A DNA stretch of 64,000 bases from Aplidium turbinatum. Taxonomy: Eukaryota > Chordata > Ascidiacea > Aplousobranchia > Polyclinidae. The stretch covers positions 2,864,501 to 2,928,500 of the forward strand of contig OU964924.1 in NCBI GenBank assembly GCA_918807975.1, given 5' to 3'. The notes under the pieces are model-generated. The model was not told where the DNA came from. It made no database searches and was given only the letters and a program-made list of their open reading frames with translations. A program made the position numbers and the translations under genes. Within the stretch, counting starts at the first letter, position 1, and each line of letters begins with the position of its first letter. Of this stretch, positions 45,666-57,493 are shown in pieces.

Positions 45666-45782
45666 ATCATGCAACGATAGACTTATGAGAACTGATTATT
45701 GAGTAATTAATTGTTTTATGGTGTGTTTTGGTATTGATTGTGTTGTTATATTGTTTGCAACAATATTCTAAGGGGGGGCGTA

Positions 45783-46499
45783 TGTCACAATCAAGGTGCA
45801 AATGCCTCGCGATGGCTTGCTTTGTATCTTCAACGAATGTGCTATTTTCATTATGGAATTCTGGTGCGTTGTGTTATTATCGGTTATGACCTGAAGTAAC
45901 CTCTGATTGAGAAATTTGTATTATGTAACGTATTTCTAGAATCATCTGTAAGCATGCAAATCTAGAAGGTTCTGTTGTTTTTCATGAGTTCTGAGCGTCG
46001 TTTGTCATAACGTCATAAGGTTGTTTATCAGTAAATGTCCGATTGCGAAATCGTTATTATGTAAGAATCTTCTTGCGAACGTGACATTCTTTAGACTTCT
46101 ATAAGCTTCCGCTTGTTGACATTTATTGCAACTTGACAGAACAATGTGACATTACGTAACCTTCTCGATGTTACTGGACTGAACAGCCAACTATAAATAG
46201 TGGTGTAGTTTGTATTCGGATTATTCTGATATTCTGAGATTATTATTATGGTGATTATTATGATGATTATTATTGAGTTGGTTATGAGAGTTGTGCTATG
46301 AGTTGTGGATTGGTAGTTGATGCAGAAATTAGAGTTATTTGAGAAGCCGTTCGTTAAAGTTCTTCAAGAAGTCAGATTATCATTTCGCTAGTAGAATTAT
46401 TCGACATTTAATTGACTGCTTTTCGGTTGACCCATTAAACTACGTCATTGAATCTTTCCAAGTCTTTTTCCTGGTAAGAGATAGAAAGAAATCGTGACA
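45783..46499 (+). repeat. 3' LTR (717 bp)
   Basis: Same length as the 5' LTR and nearly identical by eye. Followed by the ACAAC target duplication. Confidence 0.95.
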
Positions 46500-46504
46500 A
46501 CAAC

Positions 46505-47040
46505 AAAATGTGCAGTTTCTCTGCTTGCGGTCTGAAATATTTATGACATCATTTTGCCTCTATGATGCTGTGCCGTGTACCGTAACGGCGCAGACCATTT
46601 CTCTGTGTATGACGATGGCGTAGCGCTTGTACGCACTGACGTCACTGGGAAAGCAACTTTGTCTCAGCTACACATAACACATCTGATTGGCTAAGCAGCT
46701 GGTGACGTTTTTTGCGAAATGGGTGAGGATTGGACAAAAGGAAGGCGCTGGTTGACGTTGTAGAATGTAGAACATAGAAGAACTTTAGAACTTTAAAAAT
46801 TTCTTCCCCGGAGCCGTGGTGGTAGTTGCTGATAAGAGCGTTTGCGTTAACTGGCATCTACAGGCAAGACATGCAGAATATAGCAGACATCTACATGCAA
46901 GATTGTTGACTGCATGTTGAACTTAACAAACTGTGTATATTGCTCAAGAAAAAATGAATTTCAATGTTAGTTTAGTATCTGTTTGAATAAGTTCGATTTC
47001 TTCTTTCTTATGAGACAGGATTGTTCAGATTTCAAGGTAG
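46505..47040. other. Short spacer between two LTR elements
   Basis: No gene seen. The right part (about 46950-47045), read on the minus strand, may continue the LINE remnant that resumes at 54551. Confidence 0.35.
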
Positions 47041-47045
47041 GTGAT

Positions 47046-47300
47046 TGAACAAAGACGGTTATTTTTCTTAAATGTATTAACAAAAGAAAAATGATCGAAT
47101 CGCAACTTCTGCAACAAAATAGTCTACACAAGGTAAGATTGTTAAACTCAACACTAGAACTAGAACAAAAGAAGCTGTTGTTCACTAGCCTGCCAGAATG
47201 AAATGATACGAATAAAACAGAGTACTGCCTCGCGGAGTACACGTGACAAAAGGAGTGCAAAAGTAATCAAGGAAGCATGCTAACTGCAGGCATTTATGCA
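47046..47300 (-). repeat. LTR of the gypsy fossil (3' in element orientation)
   Basis: 255 bp, TG...CA ends. A purine-rich tract (minus strand GCTGGGGGGA) lies directly inside it. Confidence 0.9.
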
Positions 47301-48574
47301 TCCCCCCAGCTCGTAAGGCGAAACTGTAGACTTACGAGCTCGAACCTTTATTGATTACCCATTGACCAGAGGATGCGTCTAAATCCAATGCCGGCGGTCG
47401 GGACCGCGTAGAACGGCGCAGAACAGGCGATTTTTCAATATGAAGGACACTACTTGTGGGTTCGGTTGGTTCCACTGAATCGAAAGGTATCGGCTGCTTT
47501 GGAGGGTCAGGTGAGTGCTGTAGCTCACAAAGCTTTGGACTTGAGGCTGGTGTGGGGCAGGAGAGTGCAGGAGAACTGTGATCTGCATCGAGAGGCAACA
47601 TCGGTGATTCTCCAATTTCTGGGCTAGGGCCTATTTCAAGATCTGGAGGGAAGGGAGGGCAGTAGTCCGTTTCAGGAGGCTGAGCAAAAGAAGATGATGG
47701 GAGGCTCTGTGGGTGAGCAATGATGTTTGATTGAGGAGGGGTGCGATCGGCACATGCTTTAATATGTGGAATTACTCGCAAGAAACGTCAATTCTGTTTT
47801 GTGATTCTGCCCGACCCGTCAACTTTCACTACATATTTGTCATGCGGCAACGTTTCGACAACCATTTCCACTTTGTCCCATTTTCGAGGATAGTTACCGT
47901 TTTGGTTTTGTATAAATACGCGGTTTCCACATTGTAAAGTACGCAAAGGACGAGTATGCTGAGACAGCGCCTTATCGGTTCGACCAGCTCGCAGGCGAAG
48001 GGCGTCTTCCTTTGCCTTCCATGTATCCCGCCATGTACGACCAATGTGACGATTCGAGAACTTGACTAGGCGGTTTACAAAACCGAATGCATTGCGCAGA
48101 GGGTGACTGAACACGATCTCTGCTGGAGAGATATCACAGTCAGGATCAGGTGTGTTTCGCAACTGTAACAAGGCACATAAGAAGGAATCGTTGTTCAGGT
48201 CTCCATTTGGACTTACATTAGTCATGAGCAAGCGTTTGACAGTTTTGACAGCGACCTCATCTCGACCATTAGATTGAGGGAAGTAAGATGACGATATGCG
48301 GTGTAGTATCTGTAGATATTTCCTCAGGAACACCAAACGTGGCAAAGTACGAGCGCAAGAGTTGAGTCAAAGCAGCTGCTCCTGCGGCACTCGATCCTGA
48401 TGGCGTGGAAAATACATCCGACCACCCCAAGAATTTGTCCCCACTGACCAAAAAGTGACGGCCCCATAGTCAAAATAATCTGCAAAAATTTTCTCAAATG
48501 GTGTAGCTGGGGGATCACATGGGGTCGGGGGAGGAGCTGCTTGAGATGGAGCATTACGATTACATGATGTACAC

Positions 48575-50746
48575 TAGGGTGGTCCTTATTTTTCAATTTT
48601 GGAAAGTTCAATGTCTGACCCTGCTAAAATGTGCTACTAGGCACAAAAACACTGTGTGTGAAATATTTTAAAAAAATATTGATGTTTAGAGGTTGCCCAA
48701 GACCACTGAAAAATCACCATACACCACCCCAATAGATGGAATGTTGTTCGGTTCATCATATTTAATTTACACCATTATTTTTCATAAATGAATTTCTAAC
48801 AATGCTTTCTTATTTTATAAACAGATTGTTAAGCTCAGTAGAAAATAATGGCAAGTGTGTCTCAAAGTCGAAAAAAAGGTGTACCTTCTAGATTAGTGGT
48901 TCTCAACCGGGGGTCCGTGAAGCGATTTCAAGGGGTCCGTGAAAGTTTCCCAGTTTTCAGCATGATTGATAAATTGCAAAATTTAAAAATTGTTTGTGCT
49001 TTGTTTCTGTATTAGCCTACAGTGATTCTTCAACTGTAAGTTGCAACGCACTGGTGCATCATTTGAAATTGCAAAGGACATTGCACAAAGATTTGGTTTC
49101 TAAACTAAAAAATATCATATCAACGACTTAAACTTTTTAATAAGGCTATGTTGGCTATCTCCTACTTAATTCTTTTGAAACAGCGGATTGTTGTTCAATG
49201 TTTAACTTAACATAGTGCTAACATATAGCTCATTAGTCATAACATAGTTTCGTCAATCTCATCAATCGTCAAGTGTGTTGGGTCATCTCGCATGGGTGAA
49301 CTTATAATTGAAGCCGCTGAGCGAGATGCAGGTTTACAAAAAGTCAAAAACTATTGTAAGAATGAATGAACTACTGTAAGAATGAAGAATCTACGTAAAA
49401 GCCTGGATTCTTGCTCCACTTGCCGTTAAAGCTCCCAACAGTGACCTGTGTGTTCTGAAGAGCTTGGTTGATTATAAGTGCATCAATAAAGGCATTTCTA
49501 TGACATCTTTGATACAAGTTTTTTTTTTTGTGAAGTCATCAGAAACAAAACTTGTATCAAAGATGTCAAAGATGATGATGAAAGGCATTTCAATGGTGAC
49601 GGCTAAGAAGATGGCTGCCCATTTGCGATATTTATCGGAAGAATTAGTGGGCCTTTCCCTGTTTGATGATGACATTTCAACAGATCTGAAAGATGAGATG
49701 GTGCAAGCAATGTCCAGCAATGCAAGAGAAGGCCGGGTAAAACAGGTTACATTAGTATTGGGTAACCTTGAAGAAAAAATGTTATGATCATTCTTCACAA
49801 TAACACTCTTTCTTTCAACATCCAGCAACAAAGTGGGAGAAAGATGGTAATTTTCAAACCGCTAAAGCAACTGTAAAGTCTCTGGCTGTTACAAACAAAC
49901 ATGCTGAAAGAGGAGTTGCTCTTGTGTAAGATTTCTCGGGATGTTGGACAAAAGATGAACAATTACAATTCCTCCTCTAAGTCGTTTGTGATCACCGCAA
50001 GAAATGTCCACAAACCCTCAAAAAGACCTTAATGCAACAATGATTGGTTGGTCACCATGGCTCTTGGTTGGCATATTGAATATACTCATACTGTCTAACT
50101 AAGGACATGGACAATGGACATTGTACAGTATAATATCCTAAATGAAGGGTATTAGAAATATAGAATATCTGTATATAACTATATATATTATTTGCTGCGT
50201 TATCATTACGATTTTTAAACTGAACAAAAACTTGTTGAATACTGTATAGTCAATCAATAAATATTTTGTGTTACTCTGTGATGGTTGATGTTCTTCTGAT
50301 GAAAATCTATGACGCTACGACTTTAAAGCATCAATTTATTAATACTCCTTCGCCAAGCAGTTAGCTTGACCCCCTCACAGTAAATAAAGAGATGCTAAAG
50401 TTCAAAATGTTGAACCAGAACAGGTGATGTGACTAGCCAGGCATACTCATTTCCCAAAATTTGCTACTTGCCGTTCATCGTTAGCACAGATAGCATAGAC
50501 TGGTGACTGCTATACAATCATGGAATGATGTAAAAAACACTTGTGCTCTATTTCTTTGACATCTAATATATGCACATTTTTCGCCATAAATTCCAAATTT
50601 CAACGGCTCTGGGCAACCTCTCTAGATATATGTATATTTTTTTCATATTTTACTCAGAGTGTTTTTAAGTCGATGAGAACATTTTGGCATGGTCAGACCT
50701 GAAACTTTTACAAAAAAAAAATTACCCTCAAATAAGGACCACCCTA
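48575..50746. mobile_element. 2.2 kb DNA transposon (8-bp TSD) inside the gypsy integrase region
   Basis: Ends TAGGGTGGTCCTTATTT and, inverted, TAGGGTGGTCCTTATTT are a perfect 17-bp TIR. Perfect 8-bp duplication ATGTACAC at 48567-48574 and 50747-50754. The TSD length suggests hAT. Inside is a plus-strand frame at 49464-49787 (EELVGLSLFDDDISTDLKDE) followed by decayed sequence such as NKHAERGVALV, similar to proteins I have seen associated with invertebrate transposons but cannot name. At 48893 is the start of another hAT end (GTGGTTCTCAACCGGGGGTC). Confidence 0.9.
49501..49568. repeat. Perfect 21-bp hairpin
   Basis: TGACATCTTTGATACAAGTT+T at 49501-49521 and its exact reverse complement at 49548-49568, with a 26-base loop, inside the 2.2 kb transposon and at the start of its reading frame. 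Confidence 0.95.
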
Positions 50747-53700
50747 ATGTACACGAATCACGAATAGCATGGATATCATTGGTCATACTGGGCCAAAATA
50801 CTATAGCACGTGCCCAGCATTCCATGGCAGACACACCTTGATGACCAGCATGCAACGTCGAGAGCACTCTAGGCCTAAGCGATGGTGGTACAACAATACG
50901 ATCATGATATAGAATAATGTCGTCTTCAACAAAGAACCCGTCACGATAGGGGAGATATGGGCGAATGTCGCCGGTGTTGGGAAAGGTAGAAGTGAATCCC
51001 ATTTCAATAGCTACCATTAACTTGCTAAGGTTTGGATCGGCGGCTGTTTCCCGAACGATTTCAGACCATTGCAAGCAAAAGGTATGGGCGGCGTCTGCTT
51101 GTATGGTAGTAACCAGCGCCATTTCTGCTACATTATTTTCTGCACACGACGCTACAGCAATGAGATCGCATGATACTGGGTGACGTGAGGCAGCATCGGC
51201 TGCGCAGTTGGTTGTACCGGGTAAGTGTGCGATATCAAAGCGCCACATTAGTGTACGCTGTTTTAAACGAAACAGGCGAGTGTTAGTGATTTCGTCCAAC
51301 GTACGATCTCCGAATATTTTTACCAATGGTTTATGATCCGTTACAATAACCAAATTACCACAGCCTTGCGTAAAATATTTTGTATGTTCTAGGCCCCACG
51401 CAACTGCTAGGGCTTTGCCTTCTATGGAGGCATAACGTCGTTGGGCCGATGAGAGGAATCGGGATCCTGCAAGAGTCACTTTCCAACCTGATGAGCAGCA
51501 GTCCGGTATAGTGGAAGCACATACGCAATGTTTTTGGAGAAGGAAATATCCGATGCCTTTATTAGACCAGTCAGGGCGCAAATATGTTCGACGGCTGGGG
51601 TCAAAGATTTCTACCCCATGGCGAATAGCGTCAACAATTGCTGATTTGAAGGCGGCAAATGCGGAATCCAGCTCCTGAGACCATTCGAACTTATGCTTTG
51701 GGCTAAGGAACGGCTTGAACGGTGCCATTAGGTCACGCAGTTGAGCATAGTTTCTTACTTGGTTGATTCATCCGAACCAGCTGCGTATGTCTGTGACATT
51801 ATTCGGGACTGGAAATTCTTGGATGGCGAGCAAGTATTTAGGGAGGGGCTCGACCATTGCTTCTGAGATAGGGAATCCAGCAAAATTTACGGTGCGTTGG
51901 CCAAATTGAAACTTGTCAGGATTAAGGACAATGCCTGCCCGTCCCACTAAAGTGAGGAATTCTATGGTTCGCCACCAATGTTCTTCCAGGTCGCTATCAT
52001 AGAACAGTGTGTCGTCGACACAACGTTCTTTGCGCACAAAATCAGTTAATATGGTATTGAAACGGCGATTGTAGCCATCCCCAGAGGACAGGAATCCTTG
52101 CGGTGCCCTAGTGTAGCGCCATCTTCCAAAGGGAGTGATGAAAGTTGTGAGGTGCCGCTCAGAAGGACGCAGTGGAACACTGTGATAGCCGTTCCATTCG
52201 TCAGTCACCGATTTCCAAGTGTTTCTGGGGACACGACAAGATAGATGGAATGGAGCTTCAGAGGCGAATGTTTCTCTTTGGCAGAATTTGTTTAAGGGGG
52301 TTAGGTCGACAGTACGGCGTGGTGAGCCATCATTTTTCCAGTGTGATAACCATGCGATGACACCATGTGGTGGGTTCGCTGTGGGGGACTTTTTCAAGAA
52401 TTCCCAGAGCCTCGTCGCGGAGGGATCAGCGTGTACTTTTTCTTGCCAATGCCAGGGGATAGACGCTGGTGTATGAACGGCCATTGGTTTCGCGTTGGGG
52501 TCAACATGAATCTATGGAAGGACCAGCCATACAATGTAGCGAGCGGTGCGAGCAAATGTTGAAAGTGGATGCGGCGTACCTCTGGAGTAGCCAGTTTGCC
52601 ATCTTGTCATTGTTTTCAGGTGTGCACGGGAACGGAAGCTTGGTTGGGGGAGCTGGAACTGCACCATGTTGAGGGCAAGTGCACGACTCCAGTTGCTTGC
52701 TGGGCAATGTGCAGCCACCGTTAACAAGTCTGACGACGTTGATTTCTGGTTCGATAAGATTGTGCGCCATTTCTTGCTTGATCTGATGTTCCCCCAGAGT
52801 TGGGAACTTCGGGGATAGGGCACCTAAATGCAATAGTGTGTAATGAGATAAGTATAACTTGTCAACGTCTTGACTGATGTAAATCATGCTCCGACATTCA
52901 ACATTGCAGCCGTGCGGTGTATCCCGAATGATGGCACGAAATGCCCCTGTAATGGAAATAGTAGAGCGATTTGCGGCTATTAGGTTTGGTGCAGGTACAA
53001 GGGTCTCTTGTCCAAAGCCGGAGTACACACAGTTCTTCAGTGACATTTATTTTGGCACCAGTATCTGCGATTGCTGTTACTTGTGCTACCACGCTAGTGT
53101 AATTGCCATGATGACATGAGTCATCCATAGATATGTCTACCCGAACTGTGGGATGTTCTCGCATGCGGGATGGTGTCCAATGCCCTTTTTGGAATGTGTG
53201 GTGAGGACCACGAATTGTTGAGCACATTCGGTCTCGGGCTACGATGTCAGTTTGTGTTGAGGCAAATGTGCCTATTTGAGGTACGGTACAGTAGGTGCTA
53301 CACAGAGTGCTCCGACTGATGCATCTTTAGGAGGAGCGCCCCGTTTGTTTTTATGACGAGATGACTGAAAGCATTCGAGACAAAGGGATTAAGGCGTAGT
53401 GTTCCAACCTCTGGGGCCTTCTCTATAACGATTGAATAATCTATTGCATTTAGGGCAGTGAGTTTGTTTTGACCAATTGGGAGAGGAGGGTGCTGCCTGG
53501 ATGTGTCCACGGTCTCTTGGAATAGGGCTTTGGTTTTTCTTGCGCTTGAAAGTCGACGCTGCCGAAACGTCATGAGATGGTACCGCATTGCAAGCCATTT
53601 CTTTATTCTCGACAAGAGCGATGATATCGTTAATGGGAATCGACAATACTTTGTCGATTCCTATCATGTCGCGACGAATGTCATTGTCAGAAATTCCACT

Positions 53701-54300
53701 AAGTAGTGTGTCTCGGATCATGTGATCGGTATAACTGACTTTCAGGCCGCATCAAGAACATTTAGTAGTGAATGCACATATATCCGCTTTTCCTCGCGCA
53801 CGAGCTGCAAAAGTGCGAAATTTTTCATCGCGCATTTGGTGCATAGCCATAAACTCTGCCCGTAACACACCTGTGGCGACAGGTATAACGGCCAGTTGTC
53901 GCATTGCAAGCAAAAGTTCATCCACAGGGTTTCAGCGTCAGCTTGGAGAAGGCTGTCCCCTAGGGCTTGGCCGGTGCATTGGAATAATTGGGCTGAAGCT
54001 GCTTCATCAGAAATTCTGCAACCTTCTTTGAACGCCGCCCATCTTCTCGTGAACACGTTCCATTCTTCCGGAGAAACTCCAATGTCTACAGTAGGTCGAA
54101 TAAGCTTCGGACCAAGGTTTTCGGGCGCTGAAACGTTGCGCGTCGTAGCAGCATGACTGTACGTGTGACTTTGCAGCACCACACAAGCAACCGCTTCGGG
54201 CACGTCGACTGTTTTAAAATTACAGTTGGGAAAGGCGCATGTTATCACCACCATTCCACAAATTTCTTTAGATTAACCTTATCCTATTGCGATTCGATCA

Positions 54301-54550
54301 TGAACAAAGACGGTTATTTTTCTTAAATGTATTAACAAAAGAAAAATGATCGAATCGCAATTTCTGCAACAAAATACACAACGTAAGATTGTTAAACTCA
54401 ACACTAGAACTAGAACAAAAGAAGCTGTTGTTCGCTAGCCTGCCAGAATGAAATGATTCGAATAAAACAGAGTACTGCCTCGTGGAGTACACGTGACAAA
54501 AGGAGTGCAAAAGTAATCAAGGAAGCATGCTAACTGCAGGCATTTGTGCA
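54301..54550 (-). repeat. LTR of the gypsy fossil (5' in element orientation)
   Basis: 250 bp, similar throughout to 47046-47300, with several substitutions and one short length difference. Confidence 0.9.
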
Positions 54551-55120
54551 GTGATGAAAAGCCAGATGTGTAGCTTCTTTCAGTTCTGCTGTATCTATAT
54601 TTAGTTCTTTGTAAATACCAGCTCAGTGGCCGAGTGGTTTCGCCTTCGGCTCTGGTGCTGGTAGATCTGAGATCGATTCCAGGTCGGGTCAAACCGAAGA
54701 CTTTAAAAACGGTACCGATTGTGTTCTATCCTGCATAGCGCAGTGAGAATGAGTCGGGTAATAATGTGATAACATCGAAAACCTGATACAAATTAAAAAT
54801 GAGCCCTGTCGCTAAAAGACCTTAGCTGTTGTAGAGCGACAATAAATAAAACCATAACATTATTATTATTATTCTTTGTAAATGGGACATTCAAGAACAA
54901 GACGGTCAGCTGTTTGTTCCTCCGTGCCGCAATTGCAGGTCGATGAGGGAGCCAAATCCAACTTGTACATATAGGAATGGAAGCAGTTTATTGCTGTTGG
55001 AATTGTATTTATCTTGACCCATGTCGGCAGGGCGAGGTCCATAAACAATAAAACATACTAGGGATGCGAGCGATTGGGTGAGGTATAAATCCATTGAGTC
55101 TGGTGTCAGTGGCACACCAT
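54551..55120 (-). mobile_element. LINE C-terminal remnant, split by a SINE
   Basis: Minus-strand translation at about 54885-54950 gives CNCGTEEQTADRLVLECPIY, the cysteine/histidine motif found after the RT in several LINE clades. It continues as KELNIDTAELKEATHLAFHH on the far side of the SINE (54551-54604). Upstream coding to about 55120 is weaker (DKYNSNSNKLLPFLYVQVGF). The gypsy fossil at 47046-54550 also inserted into this LINE. The RT itself is not present. Confidence 0.6.
54617..54871 (+). mobile_element. tRNA-derived SINE (255 bp)
   Basis: The head has an A box (AGTGGCCGAGTGGTTTCGCC) and B box (GAGATCGATTCCAGG) like tRNA-Leu/Ser. A body follows, then an AATAAATAAAACCATAAC end and an (ATT)n tail. 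A perfect 12-bp duplication TTCTTTGTAAAT flanks it (54605-54616 and 54872-54883). It looks complete and recent and needs a LINE in trans to move. Confidence 0.9.
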
Positions 55121-56035
55121 GTTATGTTAAAGCAAGTGACTCAACTGGAACACTTCTGCCCTATTGCTTTCTTGAGGGCCTCTACACAACTTTTCATAAA
55201 AAAAGTTGCAATTTAAAAGTGATACTTTGAACAGTTTTGTAATCGATGTGTTTATCAATTATGCAAAACCAAGGGCCATAATGCATGCTAAGCTTTTATC
55301 GTAAAATATCGAAAAGTTAGGAATAAGTTAGAAATATTTTCTGTTTATTTATTATAATTTTGAATATGTTGTTTGTCATGTTTTAAAAGAACTTCTAATA
55401 TACAAAAAAAAATTCATTTCTCGCATATAGAATTGAACTTGGCATTAAACTTTAAAATAAAAATAAATTGCGACCAGGCTGGTATAGGACCCGCTTGGCT
55501 CCCTCCATAAAGAGCCAAAAATCTGAAGCTCTAATTTTTTTTCAGCTTTTCTCAACGTGAATAAATCAAAAATCACTTTCAATAAAAAAAAAACACAGAA
55601 TTGCACAATGCCTTATACAGCTGCTTGAAAGAATCATTATCTTTGGTCTTTGTCCTTTTTTAGAAGATGGATAAATTTATGTCCATAATCAAACCTAAAC
55701 TACTCTACTCAGCTGTGTTGTCCAGCAATTGTGACGGCGTCGCTTTTGTTTCGTTTTGGTGTTGAAAAATTGAAAACCACAAGGGACAGCAAAATGTTTT
55801 TGATACAAAGTCTTCTGTGTGAATTGTTTCAGTACCTTTAATTTTCAAGTTGACTTTTATCGTCCGACTTCTTTTTCTATAGACTTATGAAGATGTCTCG
55901 CCATTTTATGTTCCTCTGTCTGAACTATCATGTTCAGGATTTTGTACATGCAACCTTCTTCAATAAGTTAGATCATTGGCGTGGTTGGTTTGAATTTTTA
56001 TCTTCGAACTGACAAAGCCTCTGATAGGTTATTCT
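55121..56035. other. No supported gene
   Basis: AT-rich DNA without recognisable coding sequence or complete element ends. Confidence 0.5.
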
Positions 56036-56039
56036 TTGT

Positions 56040-56275
56040 AGTTGCGCATACTTGTAGAGGATTTTGACGCAGGGCCGGTAACCAAGATTGACAGAGTGAC
56101 GTTTCCTGTTGTTGAAATGTTGTCTGTAAATTATTCCATCCACTAGGCAGTCCTGAATGGCGAGCAGTCCGAAAATACGTGCTCAAAGCATACCCCGAGG
56201 GTCGAACCAGCGCCGCTCGATTTTGAGACTCTTTTGTGTAGAAAGTTGGACGCGTAACCATTAAGAAGCTCAAAT
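56040..56275 (-). repeat. tRNA-derived SINE-like repeat, copy 2
   Basis: On the minus strand a tRNA-like head (GAGCTTCTTAATGGTTACGC) leads to a B box (GGTTCGACCCTCGG) about 60 bases on, followed by the body shared with 690-865. Target duplications are not clear. Confidence 0.55.
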
Positions 56276-56816
56276 AGCTAACTAAAGTAAAGGGTTTCCC
56301 AATGGAGACCTGAAAAACTTAACACCACATGAGGAGGGGACCACAAATCGTCATGCATGTTATTGTTAGCCTACTACTGTTTAGTTGTTATTATTGTCTA
56401 TTTGTTGCTATTTCTTATATGTTGCAGAAACTGTAACAACTCTCTAAAAGCTTAGATTTTGGCCTTTCAAAAGCTGCTTTCCGAATTTGTAATTATCAAT
56501 GAGGTCCTAAGTTTCTACAAATTGGTTAAATGTAGTTATACTGTGTTGTTAGAGTGCATATTAAGCATAACGCAAAGAAAATTGAAAAAAAATTGTAAGT
56601 TTGAATCGAAAATGAAACTTTTTTATTAAAACTACACCATGAAGGAGTTTAGTTATGTCTAAAATGTTATTATGTACAAGAAATGCAAATTTGGCATCAA
56701 TTGGTACCAATTTGGAGTGTTTGTGATAAATAGTTCCATAAATATTCTAAAAAATCTGTTTTTTTAATCCAGCCTTCCCAAATTTTTTACTTTGCTCTTT
56801 AGGGGGAGAGATGACT
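56276..56816. other. No supported gene
   Basis: AT-rich, short frames only. Confidence 0.5.
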
Positions 56817-56820
56817 TTAA

Positions 56821-57493
56821 CTCTTTCGCGCCCAGCATCATTTTAAAATGATTTGCGGTTTAATGCGAAACGCCCAGCATCATTTTAAAATGATCTGAGG
56901 TTTAATGCGAAATGCCCAGCATCATTTTAAAATGATGCTGTTTGATGCGTGATATAAAACTTTGTGTTTGTAGCAAAATATCTATAAATTTACTGGTCCC
57001 TTGTAACATGCTTATTTTATTGATATTCTCGTGTTTTTCAAAAAAAAAAAATTGCTCAAATTGGACAAAGTGTGCTTACTTTAACCAACAGTTAAAATAA
57101 AAGTATGTATATAAAGGAACAAGGCATGTTTGATTTTTCCTTGACACTTCATATCATTAGGAAGTCCACTGAAGAAAAAAAATCTTTTTTAGGTTCTACA
57201 GAAAAGGTGGGAGTATTTTTTTTGTAAGATGCTTCATTTTCACAAAATTTTCAACAAACAAAAAAGTTAAAAAAGTGCACATTTTGAAAACACTGTATCT
57301 TCAAATATGTTGTATTAGGAAAGTAGGTTCTAATATTTATAGTCAGAACTTGAAATTATCTTTCCAATGAGATATTCCATGTCAAAATACACAATCGGTG
57401 TTACGCGTATCAACTCGTTAAAGTTAAAGAAAAAAAAGAGAAAATGGCTGGGTTTTGCGGTCAAACCGTGCAAAATCGCTGGGCGCGAAAGAG
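56821..57493. mobile_element. piggyBac-type MITE (673 bp)
   Basis: Perfect inverted ends CTCTTTCGCGCCCAGC and GCTGGGCGCGAAAGAG, flanked by TTAA at 56817-56820 and 57494-57497. Non-coding. It holds a three-copy 42-bp repeat next to its left end. Confidence 0.92.
56830..56945 (+). repeat. 42-bp tandem repeat with palindromic core
   Basis: Units start at 56830, 56872 and 56914 with GCCCAGCATCATTTTAAAAT; the core ATCATTTTAAAATGAT is a perfect 16-bp palindrome. The third unit is partial. Confidence 0.9.

Larger units (their letters stand above)
42699..46499 (+). mobile_element. Young LTR retroelement with gag, protease and CNBP-like tail but no pol
   Basis: LTRs of 717 bp at both ends start TGTCACAATC and end AATCGTGACA. 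They are flanked by the 5-bp duplication ACAAC (42694-42698 and 46500-46504). By eye the two LTRs differ at a single base, so the insertion is very recent. Just inside the 5' LTR is TGGGGGCTCGTCCGGGA (43419-43435), the tRNA-Pro primer site also used by gammaretroviruses; a purine tract AAGGGGGGG precedes the 3' LTR. One long open frame lies between. There is no reverse transcriptase, RNase H or integrase, so it must depend on proteins made elsewhere. It looks whole as a non-autonomous element. Family: Ty3/gypsy-like, Gmr1/SCAN-type gag by inference. Confidence 0.9.
47046..54550 (-). mobile_element. Broken Ty3/gypsy-type LTR retroelement fossil
   Basis: LTRs of about 250 bp (47046-47300 and 54301-54550) start TGAACAAAGACGG on the plus strand and are flanked by the 5-bp duplication GTGAT (47041-47045 and 54551-54555). 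In element orientation (minus) the parts come in order: gag at about 53.4-54.25 kb, protease region about 52.5-53.2, reverse transcriptase about 51.8-52.5 (VDD-type box), RNase H about 51.1-51.7, integrase zinc-binding part about 50.75-51.0, and integrase core and tail 48.57 down to 47.3. A DNA transposon (48575-50746) sits inside the integrase region. The coding is broken in roughly half a dozen places besides that insert. LTR divergence by eye is about 3%, so it is older than the element at 42.7 kb. Confidence 0.85.

Noticed and set aside
54617-54690. A possible tRNA gene
   Set aside because: A and B boxes are present, but there is no acceptor stem and the sequence continues into a SINE body with tail and 12-bp TSD.
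56830-56945. CRISPR-like spacing of short repeats
   Set aside because: The 42-bp units are repeated whole, without distinct spacers, and lie inside a TTAA-flanked MITE in eukaryotic DNA.
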